Assembly: GCF_024699925.1 (NCBI RefSeq)
Contig: NZ_JAJOMX010000001.1
Location: forward strand, 2,270,001-2,334,000
Length of the DNA stretch: 64,000 nt
From: Mesorhizobium sp. J428
Lineage (GTDB): Bacteria; Pseudomonadota; Alphaproteobacteria; Rhizobiales; Rhizobiaceae
Direction of reading: 5' to 3'
Of the stretch, positions 31,540 to 40,309 are shown in pieces. A program made the translations under genes and the position numbers. The notes below the pieces were generated by a model. It saw only the letters and a program-made list of their open reading frames with translations. It made no database searches and was not told the origin of the DNA. Numbering within the stretch: position 1 is the stretch's first letter; each line of letters begins with the position of its first letter.

Positions 31540-32672
31540 TGGGCTTCTTCTCCCTCGGCCGGCTGGGTGCGATGCTCATCAAGGAGTTCATCCAGATGCG
31601 GCGCGACCGCATCACCTTCGGCATGATGCTCGGCGTGCCGCTGGTCCAGCTCGTCCTGTTCGGCTACGCGATCAACACCGACCCGAAGCAGCTTCCGGCC
31701 GCGCTGGTCGCGCTCGGCAGCGACCGCTACACCCGCGCGATCGTGTCCTCGCTGGAGATGACCGGCTACTATCGTTTCGACTACGTCGTCGGCTCGGCCG
31801 CCGAGGCGGAAGAACTGATGGCCTCCGGCGAGGTCGCCTTCGTGGTGACGATCCCTTCGGACCTCGCGCGCCGGGTCGACCGCAAGGACCACCCGTCGAT
31901 CCTGATCGAAGCGGATGCGACCGATCCTGCCGTCGCCTCTGGAGCGATCTCCACCGTCTCGACGGTCGCCTCGCGGGCCCTGCTGCGCGAGCAGGGGCAG
32001 GAGCAGGCGGCGGCGGAAGCCGCGGAGGGCCAGCTCGATGTCGTCGTCCACCGCCGCTACAACCCCGAGAGCATCTCGCAATACAACATCGTGCCGGGTC
32101 TGCTCGGCGTCATCCTGCAGATGACCATGGTGATGATGACCTCGATCGCTCTGACCCGCGAGACCGAGCGCGGCACGATGGAAAATCTGCTCGCCATGCC
32201 CACCAGCCCGGCCGAGGTGATGCTGGGCAAGGTGCTGCCCTATCTCGTCGTCGGCGCCGTGCAGGTGGCGGTCGTGCTGGTCGCGGCGAAGCTGTTGTTC
32301 GCCATCCCCTTTGTCGGCAGTCTCTGGCTCCTTCTGCTCGCGGTGCTGTCCTTCGTCTTTGCGCTGGTACTGCTGGGCTACACGATCTCGACCATGGCCA
32401 ACACGCAGATGCAGGCGCTGCAGCTGACCTTCTTTTTCTTCCTGCCGTCTCTGATGCTGTCCGGCTTCATGTTCCCGTTTCGAGGCATGCCGCAATGGGC
32501 GCAGACCCTCGGCGAGTTCTTCCCGCTCACCCATTTCCTGCGCGTCGTCCGGGCGATCATGCTCAAGGGCGCGGAGCTTCCTGCGGTGGCCTTCGAGATC
32601 GGCATATTGGGCGTGTTCATCGTCGCCTATGCCGGCATTGCGCTTCTGCGTTTCCGGCGCACACTCGACTGA
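31536..32672 (+). CDS. ABC-2 type transporter permease (YbhS/YbhR type)
   Basis: 378 aa. One N-terminal helix (FGMMLGVPLVQLVLFGYAIN) is followed by a large periplasmic domain and five C-terminal membrane segments with the ABC-2 motif ETERGTMENLLAMP before them. E. coli has two such permeases; here only one is present, so the exporter is probably a homodimer. Last gene of the TetR-HlyD-ATPase-permease operon. Confidence 0.94.
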   Translation: MMGFFSLGRLGAMLIKEFIQMRRDRITFGMMLGVPLVQLVLFGYAINTDPKQLPAALVALGSDRYTRAIVSSLEMTGYYRFDYVVGSAAEAEELMASGEVAFVVTIPSDLARRVDRKDHPSILIEADATDPAVASGAISTVSTVASRALLREQGQEQAAAEAAEGQLDVVVHRRYNPESISQYNIVPGLLGVILQMTMVMMTSIALTRETERGTMENLLAMPTSPAEVMLGKVLPYLVVGAVQVAVVLVAAKLLFAIPFVGSLWLLLLAVLSFVFALVLLGYTISTMANTQMQALQLTFFFFLPSLMLSGFMFPFRGMPQWAQTLGEFFPLTHFLRVVRAIMLKGAELPAVAFEIGILGVFIVAYAGIALLRFRRTLD

Positions 32673-32726
32673 GCGGCCGTTCCGCCGCAGCCTGCTGCAT
32701 TGCAACTCGCGCCGCATCTGATTAGA

Positions 32727-32741
32727 TTAGAATAATTCTAA
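32727..32741 (+). promoter_or_regulatory. ICE-box-like site (Irr iron-control element) upstream of mbfA
   Basis: Palindrome TTAGAATAATTCTAA: 7-bp perfect arms around one central A. This matches the rhizobial iron-control element bound by the haem-responsive regulator Irr, and it lies 18 bp upstream of the mbfA start. Known mbfA genes are repressed by Irr when iron is low. Confidence 0.8.
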
Positions 32742-32758
32742 ACTAGACGGTTCTTCTC

Positions 32759-33742
32759 ATGCTTTCCCGTGTCTTCGGCTTCGGTCGCCGATCGTTCGAT
32801 TCCCTCAGCGAGCAGGAGATCCTCGCGCTCGCCATCTCCTCGGAAGAGGACGATGCCCGTATCTACCGCGCCTATGCCGACGGTCTGGCGGATGCCTATC
32901 CGAACTCGGCCAAGGTGTTCGAGGAGATGGCGGCCGAGGAGGACAGCCATCGCGCCTCGCTCATCGAATTGCATCGTGCGCGCTTCGGCGATCGTATCCC
33001 GCTCATCCGCCGCGAGCACGTCCGCGGCTACTATGAGCGCAAGCCCGACTGGCTGGTGCGTCCGCTCGGCCTCGAGAAGGTGCGCTCCATGGCCGAGGAG
33101 ATGGAGGCGCAGGCTGAGCTCTTCTACGTCGAGGCGGCCAAACGCACCTCCGACGCCTCGACGCGCAAGCTGCTCGGCGCGCTGGCGGCGGCCGAGAAAT
33201 CGCATGAGACGCTCGCGCAGCGCCTCGGCCGGGAATATCTGAGCGGCGACGCCCGCAAGGAGGAAGACTTCGCCGAGCGGCGCCAGTTCATCCTGACCTA
33301 TGTGCAGCCCGGTCTCGCCGGCCTTATGGACGGCTCGGTCTCCACGCTCGCGCCGATCTTCGCCGCTGCGTTTGCCACCGGCGACACCTGGCAGACCTTC
33401 CTCGTCGGCCTGTCGGCCTCCGTCGGCGCCGGTATCTCGATGGGCTTCACCGAGGCTGCGCATGACGACGGCAAGCTCTCCGGCCGCGGCTCGCCTATCA
33501 AGCGCGGCCTGGCCTCCGGTATCATGACCGCTGTCGGTGGCCTCGGCCACGCGCTTCCTTATCTCATTCCGGACTTCTGGACCGCCACGACAGTCGCAGC
33601 CGCCGTCGTGTTCGTCGAGCTCTGGGCAATCGCCTTCATCCAGAACCGCTATATGGACACGCCCTTCCTGCGCGCAGCTCTCCAGGTGGTGCTGGGCGGC
33701 GGCCTCGTCTTCGCCGCCGGCGTCCTCATCGGCAGCGCATAG
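32759..33742 (+). CDS. mbfA: Membrane-bound ferritin MbfA (ferritin-like domain fused to VIT1/CCC1)
   Basis: 327 aa. The N-terminal ferritin-like (erythrin/rubrerythrin) domain carries repeated E...ExxH iron ligands (EEMAAEEDSH and ALAAAEKSH, with further Glu in EEMEAQAELF). The C-terminal half has VIT1/CCC1-type membrane helices (GLMDGSVSTLAPIFAAAFA, AGISMGFTEAA). MbfA exports iron from the cytoplasm and protects against iron/peroxide stress in Bradyrhizobium and Agrobacterium. The Irr-box upstream fits that role. Confidence 0.93.
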   Translation: MLSRVFGFGRRSFDSLSEQEILALAISSEEDDARIYRAYADGLADAYPNSAKVFEEMAAEEDSHRASLIELHRARFGDRIPLIRREHVRGYYERKPDWLVRPLGLEKVRSMAEEMEAQAELFYVEAAKRTSDASTRKLLGALAAAEKSHETLAQRLGREYLSGDARKEEDFAERRQFILTYVQPGLAGLMDGSVSTLAPIFAAAFATGDTWQTFLVGLSASVGAGISMGFTEAAHDDGKLSGRGSPIKRGLASGIMTAVGGLGHALPYLIPDFWTATTVAAAVVFVELWAIAFIQNRYMDTPFLRAALQVVLGGGLVFAAGVLIGSA

Positions 33743-33744
33743 AA

Positions 33745-33768
33745 AAGGGCCGGCTGTGGCCGGCCCTT
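33745..33768. terminator. Hairpin terminator between convergent mbfA and the yciF-like gene
   Basis: 10-bp perfect stem AAGGGCCGGC / GCCGGCCCTT with loop TGTG. A T-rich flank exists only when read on the minus strand, so it best serves the yciF-like gene. Confidence 0.75.
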
Positions 33769-33795
33769 GAAGGTCGCGAAGCGTCTTGCCTGCGC

Positions 33796-34302
33796 CTATT
33801 CGGCCGCCAGCAAGTTGATCTTGCGCTCCGCAAGGCTGGTGAGCTTCTTGTCGGTGGCGATCTCTTCCTTGAGGGTCTTTTCCAGCACGGAGGCGCAGTC
33901 GCTCCGGCCGAGCTTGTTGGCCCACTCGACCAGCGTGCCGTAGCGCGTGATCTCATAGTGCTCCACGGCCTGCGCAGCGGCAATCAGCGCGGCATCGAGC
34001 ACCTGGTCGTCCGCCACGTCGCCGGCGATCTCGTCGGCTTCCTCAAGGATGCCGTCGATGGCCGGGCAATTCACCGCCTTAGCCTTCGCGCCATGCATCT
34101 CGAACACCTGCTCAAGCCGCTCGATATGGACCTTCGATTCCTCGAGATGCTTTTCGAACCCCTGCTTCAGTTCGGTGTTCGTCGCCTTCTTCGCCATCTT
34201 CGGCAGGTTCTTCACAATCTGCTTCTCGGCGTAGTAGATGTCTTGCAGCGTGTGGACGAAGAGGTCGTCCATCGTCTTGATGTCTTTCGAAAACAGACCC
34301 AT
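33796..34302 (-). CDS. Ferritin-like YciE/YciF family (DUF892) protein
   Basis: 168 aa four-helix-bundle protein of the YciF family. Motifs include FVHTLQDIYYAEKQIVKNLPKM near the N terminus, HLEESKVHIERLEQVF in the middle and AAQAVEHYEITRYGTL later, which carry the Glu/His diiron ligands. Members are general-stress proteins in rhizobia. An EcfG-type promoter lies 85 bp upstream of the start. Its exact chemistry is unknown. Confidence 0.93.
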   Translation of the reverse strand: MGLFSKDIKTMDDLFVHTLQDIYYAEKQIVKNLPKMAKKATNTELKQGFEKHLEESKVHIERLEQVFEMHGAKAKAVNCPAIDGILEEADEIAGDVADDQVLDAALIAAAQAVEHYEITRYGTLVEWANKLGRSDCASVLEKTLKEEIATDKKLTSLAERKINLLAAE

Positions 34303-34386
34303 TTTCCTGGCCCTTCCTGTTCATGTTGTTGTGGAGGCAAGGACTGAATGTCCTCTCAAGCCGAAGTTTCATCGGCCTGGCGGGAG

Positions 34387-34411
34387 AACGCCCGGCGGCT
34401 GGCGCGGTTCC
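34387..34411 (-). promoter_or_regulatory. EcfG-type promoter of the yciF-like gene
   Basis: On the minus strand GGAAC (34411-34407), 16-bp spacer, CGTT (34390-34387). Matches GGAAC-N16/17-CGTT and lies 85 bp upstream of the yciF-like ATG. The rest of the 34303-34621 gap shows no gene. Confidence 0.72.
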
Positions 34412-34621
34412 GCCCGGGGATTGTTGTCATTTCGCAACACGGCCCGTCTGTGTGACGGGATTCGCAGAACCGGCCCCGAAACGCCGTAATTTTTCCTCTC
34501 CGGCGACACGAACGGACGGTTCCTGTCTATTCGTTAAAAGCCGGATTCACCGGGTGTTCACGATCGTTTGCTAAAGTTTGCGGCGTCGGAAGGGACATTC
34601 CGAGGGACAGGGTTAGGTAAG

Positions 34622-34780
34622 ATGTCTTTCTGGTCAACCATTGGCCACTACGCGGTGGCCATACGTGAATTCGTTGCGCCCAGCTATCGCCCGGAGCGGC
34701 ATTATATGCGCGGCCCCGGACCGGCCTGCGCGCGCCGCACGGGCAGCACCTCGCTCCAGGCGCGTGTCACGTTTCACTGA
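34622..34780 (+). CDS. Small hypothetical protein
   Basis: 52 aa, starting MSFWSTIGHYAVAIREFVAPSY. An aggttaggt-like purine stretch precedes the ATG. No family recognised. The C-terminal half is Arg/Gly/Pro-rich and its last bases overlap the end of the minus-strand DUF1850 gene. The N terminus looks like an amphipathic helix. Coding status is uncertain. Confidence 0.35.
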   Translation: MSFWSTIGHYAVAIREFVAPSYRPERHYMRGPGPACARRTGSTSLQARVTFH

Positions 34781-35164
34781 GCGTCGGCGGGCAGCGCCTC
34801 GCCGTCGGCGCACGCCCTGATCTCGGCCGGAGCTGCGGCGGTCTCCCCCACACGCAAGCATTTGCCGTCGGCGCAGATCTCCCAGCCTCCCGCCGTCGCC
34901 CCCGAGCGCGCGAGAAGCAGCGCCTTGCGGGGCGCGAGTGTCGGGTACGTAGCGCCAGACGCCGTCCTGCAGCACGGCGCCGTCCGGTATCTCCATTCCC
35001 GCGCCGGAACCTTTGACGCGCGCCTCGACGATCCTGAGGCCGGCGTCCGAAAGCACCCAGTCCTCTTCCCACCGAACCTTCTCGACCGAATGCGTCCAGG
35101 CGAGCGTGAAGGCGGATAGCGCCACCATCGCCGCCTTGCCGCCCGCGATGAGGCAGACCGGCAT
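34774..35164 (-). CDS. DUF1850 family protein (frameshifted)
   Basis: About 129 aa when repaired. Starts MPVCLIAGGKAAMVALSAFTLAWTHSVEK and contains WEEDWVL, with the usual GAGMEIPDGAV. After VWRYVPD the conserved end (LLLARSGATAGGWEICADG...ACADGEALPADAQ) continues in another frame; removing one base at 34939 restores it. DUF1850 genes regularly accompany TRAP-TAXI permeases, probably as a small accessory subunit, and here the start overlaps the permease stop by one base (TGATG). Probably a sequence error. Confidence 0.8.
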
Positions 35165-37263
35165 CAGGCGGTACGCACCGTCGCGGTCCGGCCACGCCAC
35201 CAGTGCAGGCCGATCACGATCGCGGCGAGCGCGAAGCCGATCTCGTCCGTCCAGGGCAGCGCAAGCACCAGCAGGAATGCGGATGCCGTCGCCAGCAACC
35301 GTTCCCACAGCCGCATCGGCGATAACAGGAAGCCCACGACCGCGGCGCCCCAGAGCCCGATGCCGAGGCACGCCTTGAAGACGATGTAGGCGACCTCGAC
35401 CGGATAGCCGACCACGGCCGCCATCGGCCCGGGATCCTGCAGCATCAGGGCCGGCGTGTAGACAGCCATGAACGGCACCACGAAGCCGGCCACGGCCAGC
35501 TTGCTCGCCTGTATGGCGATCTTCATGCCCGAGACCTTGGCCATCGGCGCGGCGGCAAAGGCTGCCAGGGCCACCGGCGGCGTGAGGTCCGCCATGATGC
35601 CGAAATAGAAGACGAACATGTGGCTGACGAGCAGCGGCACGCCGAGCTCGAGCAGAGCGGGACCGGCGAGCGAGGAGGTGATGATGTAGTTGGGGATGGT
35701 CGGGATACCCATTCCGAGCACCAGGCAGGTCAGCATGGTCAGCGCCAGCGACAGGAACAGGTTGTTCTCGCCGATGGCGATGATCGCACCGATGAAGGTC
35801 GAGGCGATGCCTGTTAGCGTCAGCGTGCCTATGACTATGCCGACGATGGCGCAGGCGATGCCGACCGGCAGCGCGTTCTTCGCTCCCTCCGCCAGCGAGT
35901 CGCGGCAGATCAGCAGCGTCTCCCGTCCACCCTTGAACAGCAGGCAGGCGCCGACCAGCGCTGCGATGACGATGGCGAGCAGGTCGACGCCGTAGCTGAC
36001 GAAGGATGCCGCCGCCAGGCCGAGCGCGATCCAGAAGACGACGCGGAAGGCGAGCGGCCCGATCAGTGCGGCGAGGGGCGTGCCGAGGATCAGAACCACC
36101 GTCAGCGCCAGCCCCATCGTGCCGGCAAAGATCGGCGTGTAGCCGGCGAAGAGCAGGTAGACGAGGGCCGCCAGCGGCAACACCAGCGGCCAGTGCTGCC
36201 GAACCGCGTCCCACGGATTTGGCAGCTCCGCCTTGCTCATGCCCTTCAGGCCGAACTTGCCGGATTCCAGATGCACCATCCAGAAACAGGCGCCGAAATA
36301 GAGCATGGCGGGGATGATCGCGGCCTGCACCACCGCGGCGTAAGGGACATTCAGCGTCTCGGCCATGATGAAGGCGACGGCGCCCATCACCGGCGGCATG
36401 ATCTGTCCGCCCATCGAGGAGGTCGCCTCGACGCCGCCTGCGAAGGCTGCACGAAAGCCGAACCGTTTCATCAGCGGGATCGTGAACTGGCCGCTCGCGA
36501 CGACATTGGCGACGCCCGAGCCCGAGATCGTGCCCATCAGCGCCGATGACAGCACGCAGACCTGCGCCGGCCCGCCGCGCCAGGAGCCGACCAGGCCGAG
36601 CGCGAAATCGTTGAACAGCGCGATCATTCCCGCGCGTTCGAGGAACGCGGCGAAAACGACGAAGATGAAGATGTAGGCCGCCGAAACGTAGACCGGCGTG
36701 CCGTATATGCCTTCCGTCCCATAGGCGAAGTGTTCGATCAGCAGCGCGAAATCGTAGCCGCGGTGAACGAAAGGAGCCGGCAGGTATTGCCCGAGGAAGC
36801 AGTAGGCGAGGAAGATGCCGGCTATGATGGCGAGCGGCAGGCCCATCAGCCGCCGCGCGCCCTCGAAGACCAGCGCGATCAGCAGCGTTCCAACCACAAG
36901 GTCCGGCACCGTCAGGAAGCCGGAGCGGAAGATCAGCGCCTCGTAGAACACCCAGTTGTAGACGCCGGTGAGAAAGCCGAGCACGCCGAGCGTCCAGAAC
37001 CAGGTCTTCGCCAACGGGCTCGATGCCCTGAGATTGGCAAGCAGGCCGAAGCCGAGCAGCAGCAGGAAGCCGACATGCATCGCCCGCACCACCTGGCTCG
37101 GCAGGCTGCCATAGGCGGCGGTCCAGAGCTGGAAGGCGGAGAAGGCGATGGCGATGCCGAAGGCGACCGTGCCCGCCCGCCCGATGCCGAAGCCGTCGGG
37201 AAGCCCTTCGACGGGCGGCGTCTCGTCCGGCAGGCCGTGCGTGCGGGTCTCTGTGGTCGTCAT
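35164..37263 (-). CDS. TRAP transporter, fused permease protein (TAXI type, 4TM/12TM)
   Basis: 699 aa integral membrane protein that fuses the small (DctQ-like) and large (DctM-like) TRAP subunits. Conserved large-subunit segments include ALMGTISGSGVANVVASGQF, VEATSSMGGQIMPPVMGAVA and LGMGIPTIPNYIITS. The ATG at 37263 gives MTTTETRTHG; the frame extends 10 codons upstream without a better site. It partners with the TAXI binding protein encoded upstream and the DUF1850 protein downstream. Substrates of TAXI systems are often dicarboxylates or amino acids; not determinable here. Confidence 0.95.
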   Translation of the reverse strand: MTTTETRTHGLPDETPPVEGLPDGFGIGRAGTVAFGIAIAFSAFQLWTAAYGSLPSQVVRAMHVGFLLLLGFGLLANLRASSPLAKTWFWTLGVLGFLTGVYNWVFYEALIFRSGFLTVPDLVVGTLLIALVFEGARRLMGLPLAIIAGIFLAYCFLGQYLPAPFVHRGYDFALLIEHFAYGTEGIYGTPVYVSAAYIFIFVVFAAFLERAGMIALFNDFALGLVGSWRGGPAQVCVLSSALMGTISGSGVANVVASGQFTIPLMKRFGFRAAFAGGVEATSSMGGQIMPPVMGAVAFIMAETLNVPYAAVVQAAIIPAMLYFGACFWMVHLESGKFGLKGMSKAELPNPWDAVRQHWPLVLPLAALVYLLFAGYTPIFAGTMGLALTVVLILGTPLAALIGPLAFRVVFWIALGLAAASFVSYGVDLLAIVIAALVGACLLFKGGRETLLICRDSLAEGAKNALPVGIACAIVGIVIGTLTLTGIASTFIGAIIAIGENNLFLSLALTMLTCLVLGMGIPTIPNYIITSSLAGPALLELGVPLLVSHMFVFYFGIMADLTPPVALAAFAAAPMAKVSGMKIAIQASKLAVAGFVVPFMAVYTPALMLQDPGPMAAVVGYPVEVAYIVFKACLGIGLWGAAVVGFLLSPMRLWERLLATASAFLLVLALPWTDEIGFALAAIVIGLHWWRGRTATVRTA

Positions 37264-37359
37264 GCGAGCCTCAATCGGTTTTCCCACACACAAACGACCA
37301 CTCCCCCCGCTGCCTTTGGAGGCAGGGGAGCGGCCGTCATGGATCGCGCCGCCTACGGC

Positions 37360-38319
37360 CTATTTGATCAGCCCCTTTTCCTTGTAGTAGCGCTCTGCGC
37401 CGGGATGGAGCGGGACGGGCATGCCGTCGAGCGCCTTCTCGACATTGATGGCCTTTGCCGCGGCATGCGCGGCCGCCATCTGGTCGAGATGCTCGAACAT
37501 CAGCTTGGTCATCTGGTAGGCCGTCTCGTCGGACACGCCATCATGTGTGACGAGGAAGTTGCCCACCGCCGCAGTCGCCACGTCGGCCGTCTGGCCGTCA
37601 TAGGTTCCCGCAGGGATGGTGACGGCGAGATAGGGTGCGCCGACCTTCTCGACGACGTCGGCGGGGACGGCAACGACATTGATCTTCAGCGACGTTGCGA
37701 GGTCGCGGATCGAAGCGACGCCGAGCCCGGCCGACTGCAGCGTGGCATCCAACTGGCGGTTCTTGATCAGCTCGACCGATTCCGCGAAGGGCAGGTATTC
37801 CGTCTTGCCGAGGTCCGAATAGCTCATGCCGGCCGCGGCGAGGATCGCGCGGGCGTTGAGCTCGGTGCCGGATTTGGGCGCGCCGACCGACAGGCTCTTG
37901 CCCTTAAGGTCGGCCAGGCTCGTCACGCCGGAGTCGGCGGATGCCACGATCTGGATGTAGTTGGGGTAGATCGCCGCGATTCCGCGCAGCTTGTCGAGCT
38001 TGCCCGGATAGCCGGCCTCCGTATTTCCCTCCCAGGCGAATTTCAGCGAGTCGCCGAGCGTGAAGGCGATCTCACCCTTGCCCTGCTGCAGCAGGTTCAG
38101 GTTCTCGACCGAGGCCTTTGTCGCCTGCACCTGGGTGCGCGCCCCTGGGATGCCCTTGCCATAGATCTCGGACAGCGCGACGCCCAACGGGTAGTAGACG
38201 CCTGAGGTGCCGCCGGCCAGAACGTTGATGAATTCGTCGGCTCGCGCGGCCGTGCCGGCCGCCGCCAGCGAGAGTGCGATTGCCCCGGCGGCTGCGAGCC
38301 GCGCTGCGGAATGTTTCAT
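37360..38319 (-). CDS. TAXI family TRAP transporter solute-binding protein
   Basis: 319 aa periplasmic protein. A signal peptide (MKHSAARLAAAGAIALSLAAAG) precedes the mature part (ADEFINVLAGGTSGVYYPLG), which carries the TAXI-family GGTSGVYYP signature; later LADLKGKSLSVGAPKSGTELNAR is typical. A strong aggaggag site lies before the ATG at 38319. It forms an operon with the fused TRAP permease about 100 bp downstream. Confidence 0.95.
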   Translation of the reverse strand: MKHSAARLAAAGAIALSLAAAGTAARADEFINVLAGGTSGVYYPLGVALSEIYGKGIPGARTQVQATKASVENLNLLQQGKGEIAFTLGDSLKFAWEGNTEAGYPGKLDKLRGIAAIYPNYIQIVASADSGVTSLADLKGKSLSVGAPKSGTELNARAILAAAGMSYSDLGKTEYLPFAESVELIKNRQLDATLQSAGLGVASIRDLATSLKINVVAVPADVVEKVGAPYLAVTIPAGTYDGQTADVATAAVGNFLVTHDGVSDETAYQMTKLMFEHLDQMAAAHAAAKAINVEKALDGMPVPLHPGAERYYKEKGLIK

Positions 38320-38496
38320 CGAAAATCTCCTCCTGGTCTGCGCCGGCTCCTCCCGCGCGATCGAGGACATGTTAGTCATCGCACGACGATTGCCAACCCT
38401 CGCCGTGTAATCCCTTCGTCAGGTGTTCTGGCTGGACCAGTTCCCTTCCGCGCCGCTTCGGTCTAGAAGGGAGGCGCGCGCATCTGGGAGGAAACC

Positions 38497-39688
38497 ATGA
38501 CCGCATCGTCCGCCCGGCCTCAGACCGCCGGCGCTCCGTTTGATCAAGACAAGCTCGACCGGCTGATGGACGAAGCCGGCATCGATGTCGTGCTCGCCAC
38601 GTCGAAGCACAATGTGCAATATCTGCTCGGCGGCTACCGCTACATCTTCTTCCACGCCATGGATGCGATCGGCCACAGCCGCTATCTCCCCGTGGTGATC
38701 TATGTCCGTGGCAAGCCCGATCACGCCGCTTATGTCGGCAATCGGATGGAAGGCCATGAGCAGCAGGTGAACCCGTTCTGGACCCCGTCGGTGTTCACGA
38801 CCTGCTGGGGATCGGTGGATGCCGCCAGGGAGGCCGCTGCCCATCTGAGGAAAATTGGTCTGGCCAGTTCGAGAATTGGACTCGAGCCAGGCTTCGTCCC
38901 GCACGACGCCTGGACCACGCTTCAGTCCGAACTCGGCGATGCGAAGCTCGTCGACGCGACCAGCATGCTGGAACGGCTGCGGGCCATCAAGACGCCGGAG
39001 GAACTGGCCAGGCTGCGACTCGCGTCGGAACTGATCACGGATTCGATGCTCGCCGTCTTCGCCAGCCAGCGCGAAGGATCGTCCAAGGGCGACATCGTCG
39101 AGCGGCTGCGCCGCGAGGAAACCAACCGCGGCCTCACCTTCGAATATGCGCTCATCACGCTGGGCCCCAGCCACAACAGGGCAGTGTCGCCGCAGACCTG
39201 GCGCAAGGGCGAGGTGATGTCGCTCGATTCCGGCGGCAACTATCACGGCTATATCGGCGACCTCTGCCGCATGGCCGTGCTGGGCGAGCCCGACCAGGAG
39301 CTCAAGGACCTGCTCGAAGAAGTCGACGCGGTCCAGCAGGCCGCATTCTCGCGCATCCGGCCGGGGTACTGCGGGCGGCGACATGATCGCCCATGCGGAG
39401 AAGGTGCTGAAAGCCTCCCCTGTTGCGCCCTACACGGATTTCTTCGCCCACGGCATGGGCCTCGTCAGCCACGAGGCGCCGTTCCTGATGACCAATCATC
39501 CTGTCGCCTATGAGGGCGTCGACGCCGACAAGCCGCTTGAGGCCGGCATGGTGATCTCGGTCGAGACGACGATGCTCCATCCCTCGCGCGGCTTCATCAA
39601 GCTGGAGGACACGATCGCGGTGACGGCCGACGGCTACGAGCTGATGGGCGCGCGCGGCCGCGGCTGGAACATCGGCGGCACAGAGTAG
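38497..39688 (+). CDS. M24 family metallopeptidase (Xaa-Pro aminopeptidase-like, frameshifted)
   Basis: 396 aa when repaired. The N-terminal creatinase-like domain has DVVLATSKHNVQYLLGGYRY. The C-terminal pita-bread domain begins with TPEELARLRLASELITDSM and carries metal ligands in SLDSGGNYHGYIGDLCRM, HGMGLVSHEAP, VISVETT and KLEDTIAVT. After RIRPG the frame breaks: GGGG at 39363-39366 is one G too long, and with GGG the protein reads RIRPGTAGGDMIAHAEKV. Probably a homopolymer error. Likely cleaves proline-containing or small amide substrates. Confidence 0.86.
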
Positions 39689-39694
39689 CCCGCC

Positions 39695-40306
39695 TCAGAG
39701 CGTGAAATCCGCCACCCCGCTGCGGGCGGCGGTGCGCCGCGCGTTCGGAATATCGTTCGACAGCGCCTTCTCGCGTGCCTCGTCAGGCGCGAAGCCATGG
39801 TCGAGCCAGCGCTGCACCAGCCGGCGCTCGAGCTCGTCCACCGGCACGTCGAGCCACACCGTCATGTCGAACGCGCCGGCGAGGCCGTTCCAGGGCGTCT
39901 CGTCGAGCAGCAGGTAATTGCCCTCGACAAGCAGGATCTGCGTCTCGTCCGGCACGATCGCCGCGCCGGCCCGCGATATCTCGATCGAGCGGTCGAAGAC
40001 CGGAATCGCCACTTCCGCCTCCCGCGCACGCAGGCGCATCATAAGGTGACGGAATCCTGCGACGTCGAATGTCTCCGGCGCGCCCTTGCGCGGCAGCAGC
40101 CTGCGCGCGGACAGCACCCCGTCGTCGAAATGGAAGCCGTCCATCGGAATGACCGCGACGCTTTCGCCCGACGCCTCGATCCGCTCGCGAAGCCGCTCGG
40201 CGAGCGTCGACTTGCCGGAGCCCGGCGCTCCCGCGATACCCACGATCAGCCGGTCGCGGCCACTGGCGCGCGCCATGATCACAGCAAGAAGGCTCGCCTC
40301 GTCCAT
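39695..40306 (-). CDS. Nucleoside/sugar kinase family protein (P-loop, uridine-kinase-like)
   Basis: 203 aa. The P-loop GIAGAPGSGKSTLAERL starts near residue 22, and IPMDGFHFDD and the ENYLL-like VEGNYLLLDE match the phosphoribulokinase/uridine kinase-like family that includes rhizobial FrcK. Substrate is probably a sugar or nucleoside. Its start lies 3 bp from the lyxose-isomerase-like gene, so the two are likely co-transcribed and serve the same pentose pathway. Confidence 0.88.
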   Translation of the reverse strand: MDEASLLAVIMARASGRDRLIVGIAGAPGSGKSTLAERLRERIEASGESVAVIPMDGFHFDDGVLSARRLLPRKGAPETFDVAGFRHLMMRLRAREAEVAIPVFDRSIEISRAGAAIVPDETQILLVEGNYLLLDETPWNGLAGAFDMTVWLDVPVDELERRLVQRWLDHGFAPDEAREKALSNDIPNARRTAARSGVADFTL

Positions 40307-40309
40307 GCG

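Noticed and set aside
36730..38205. 491-codon plus-strand frame across the TRAP permease and TAXI gene
   Set aside because: Antisense to two clear transporter genes; composition is unlike a real protein.
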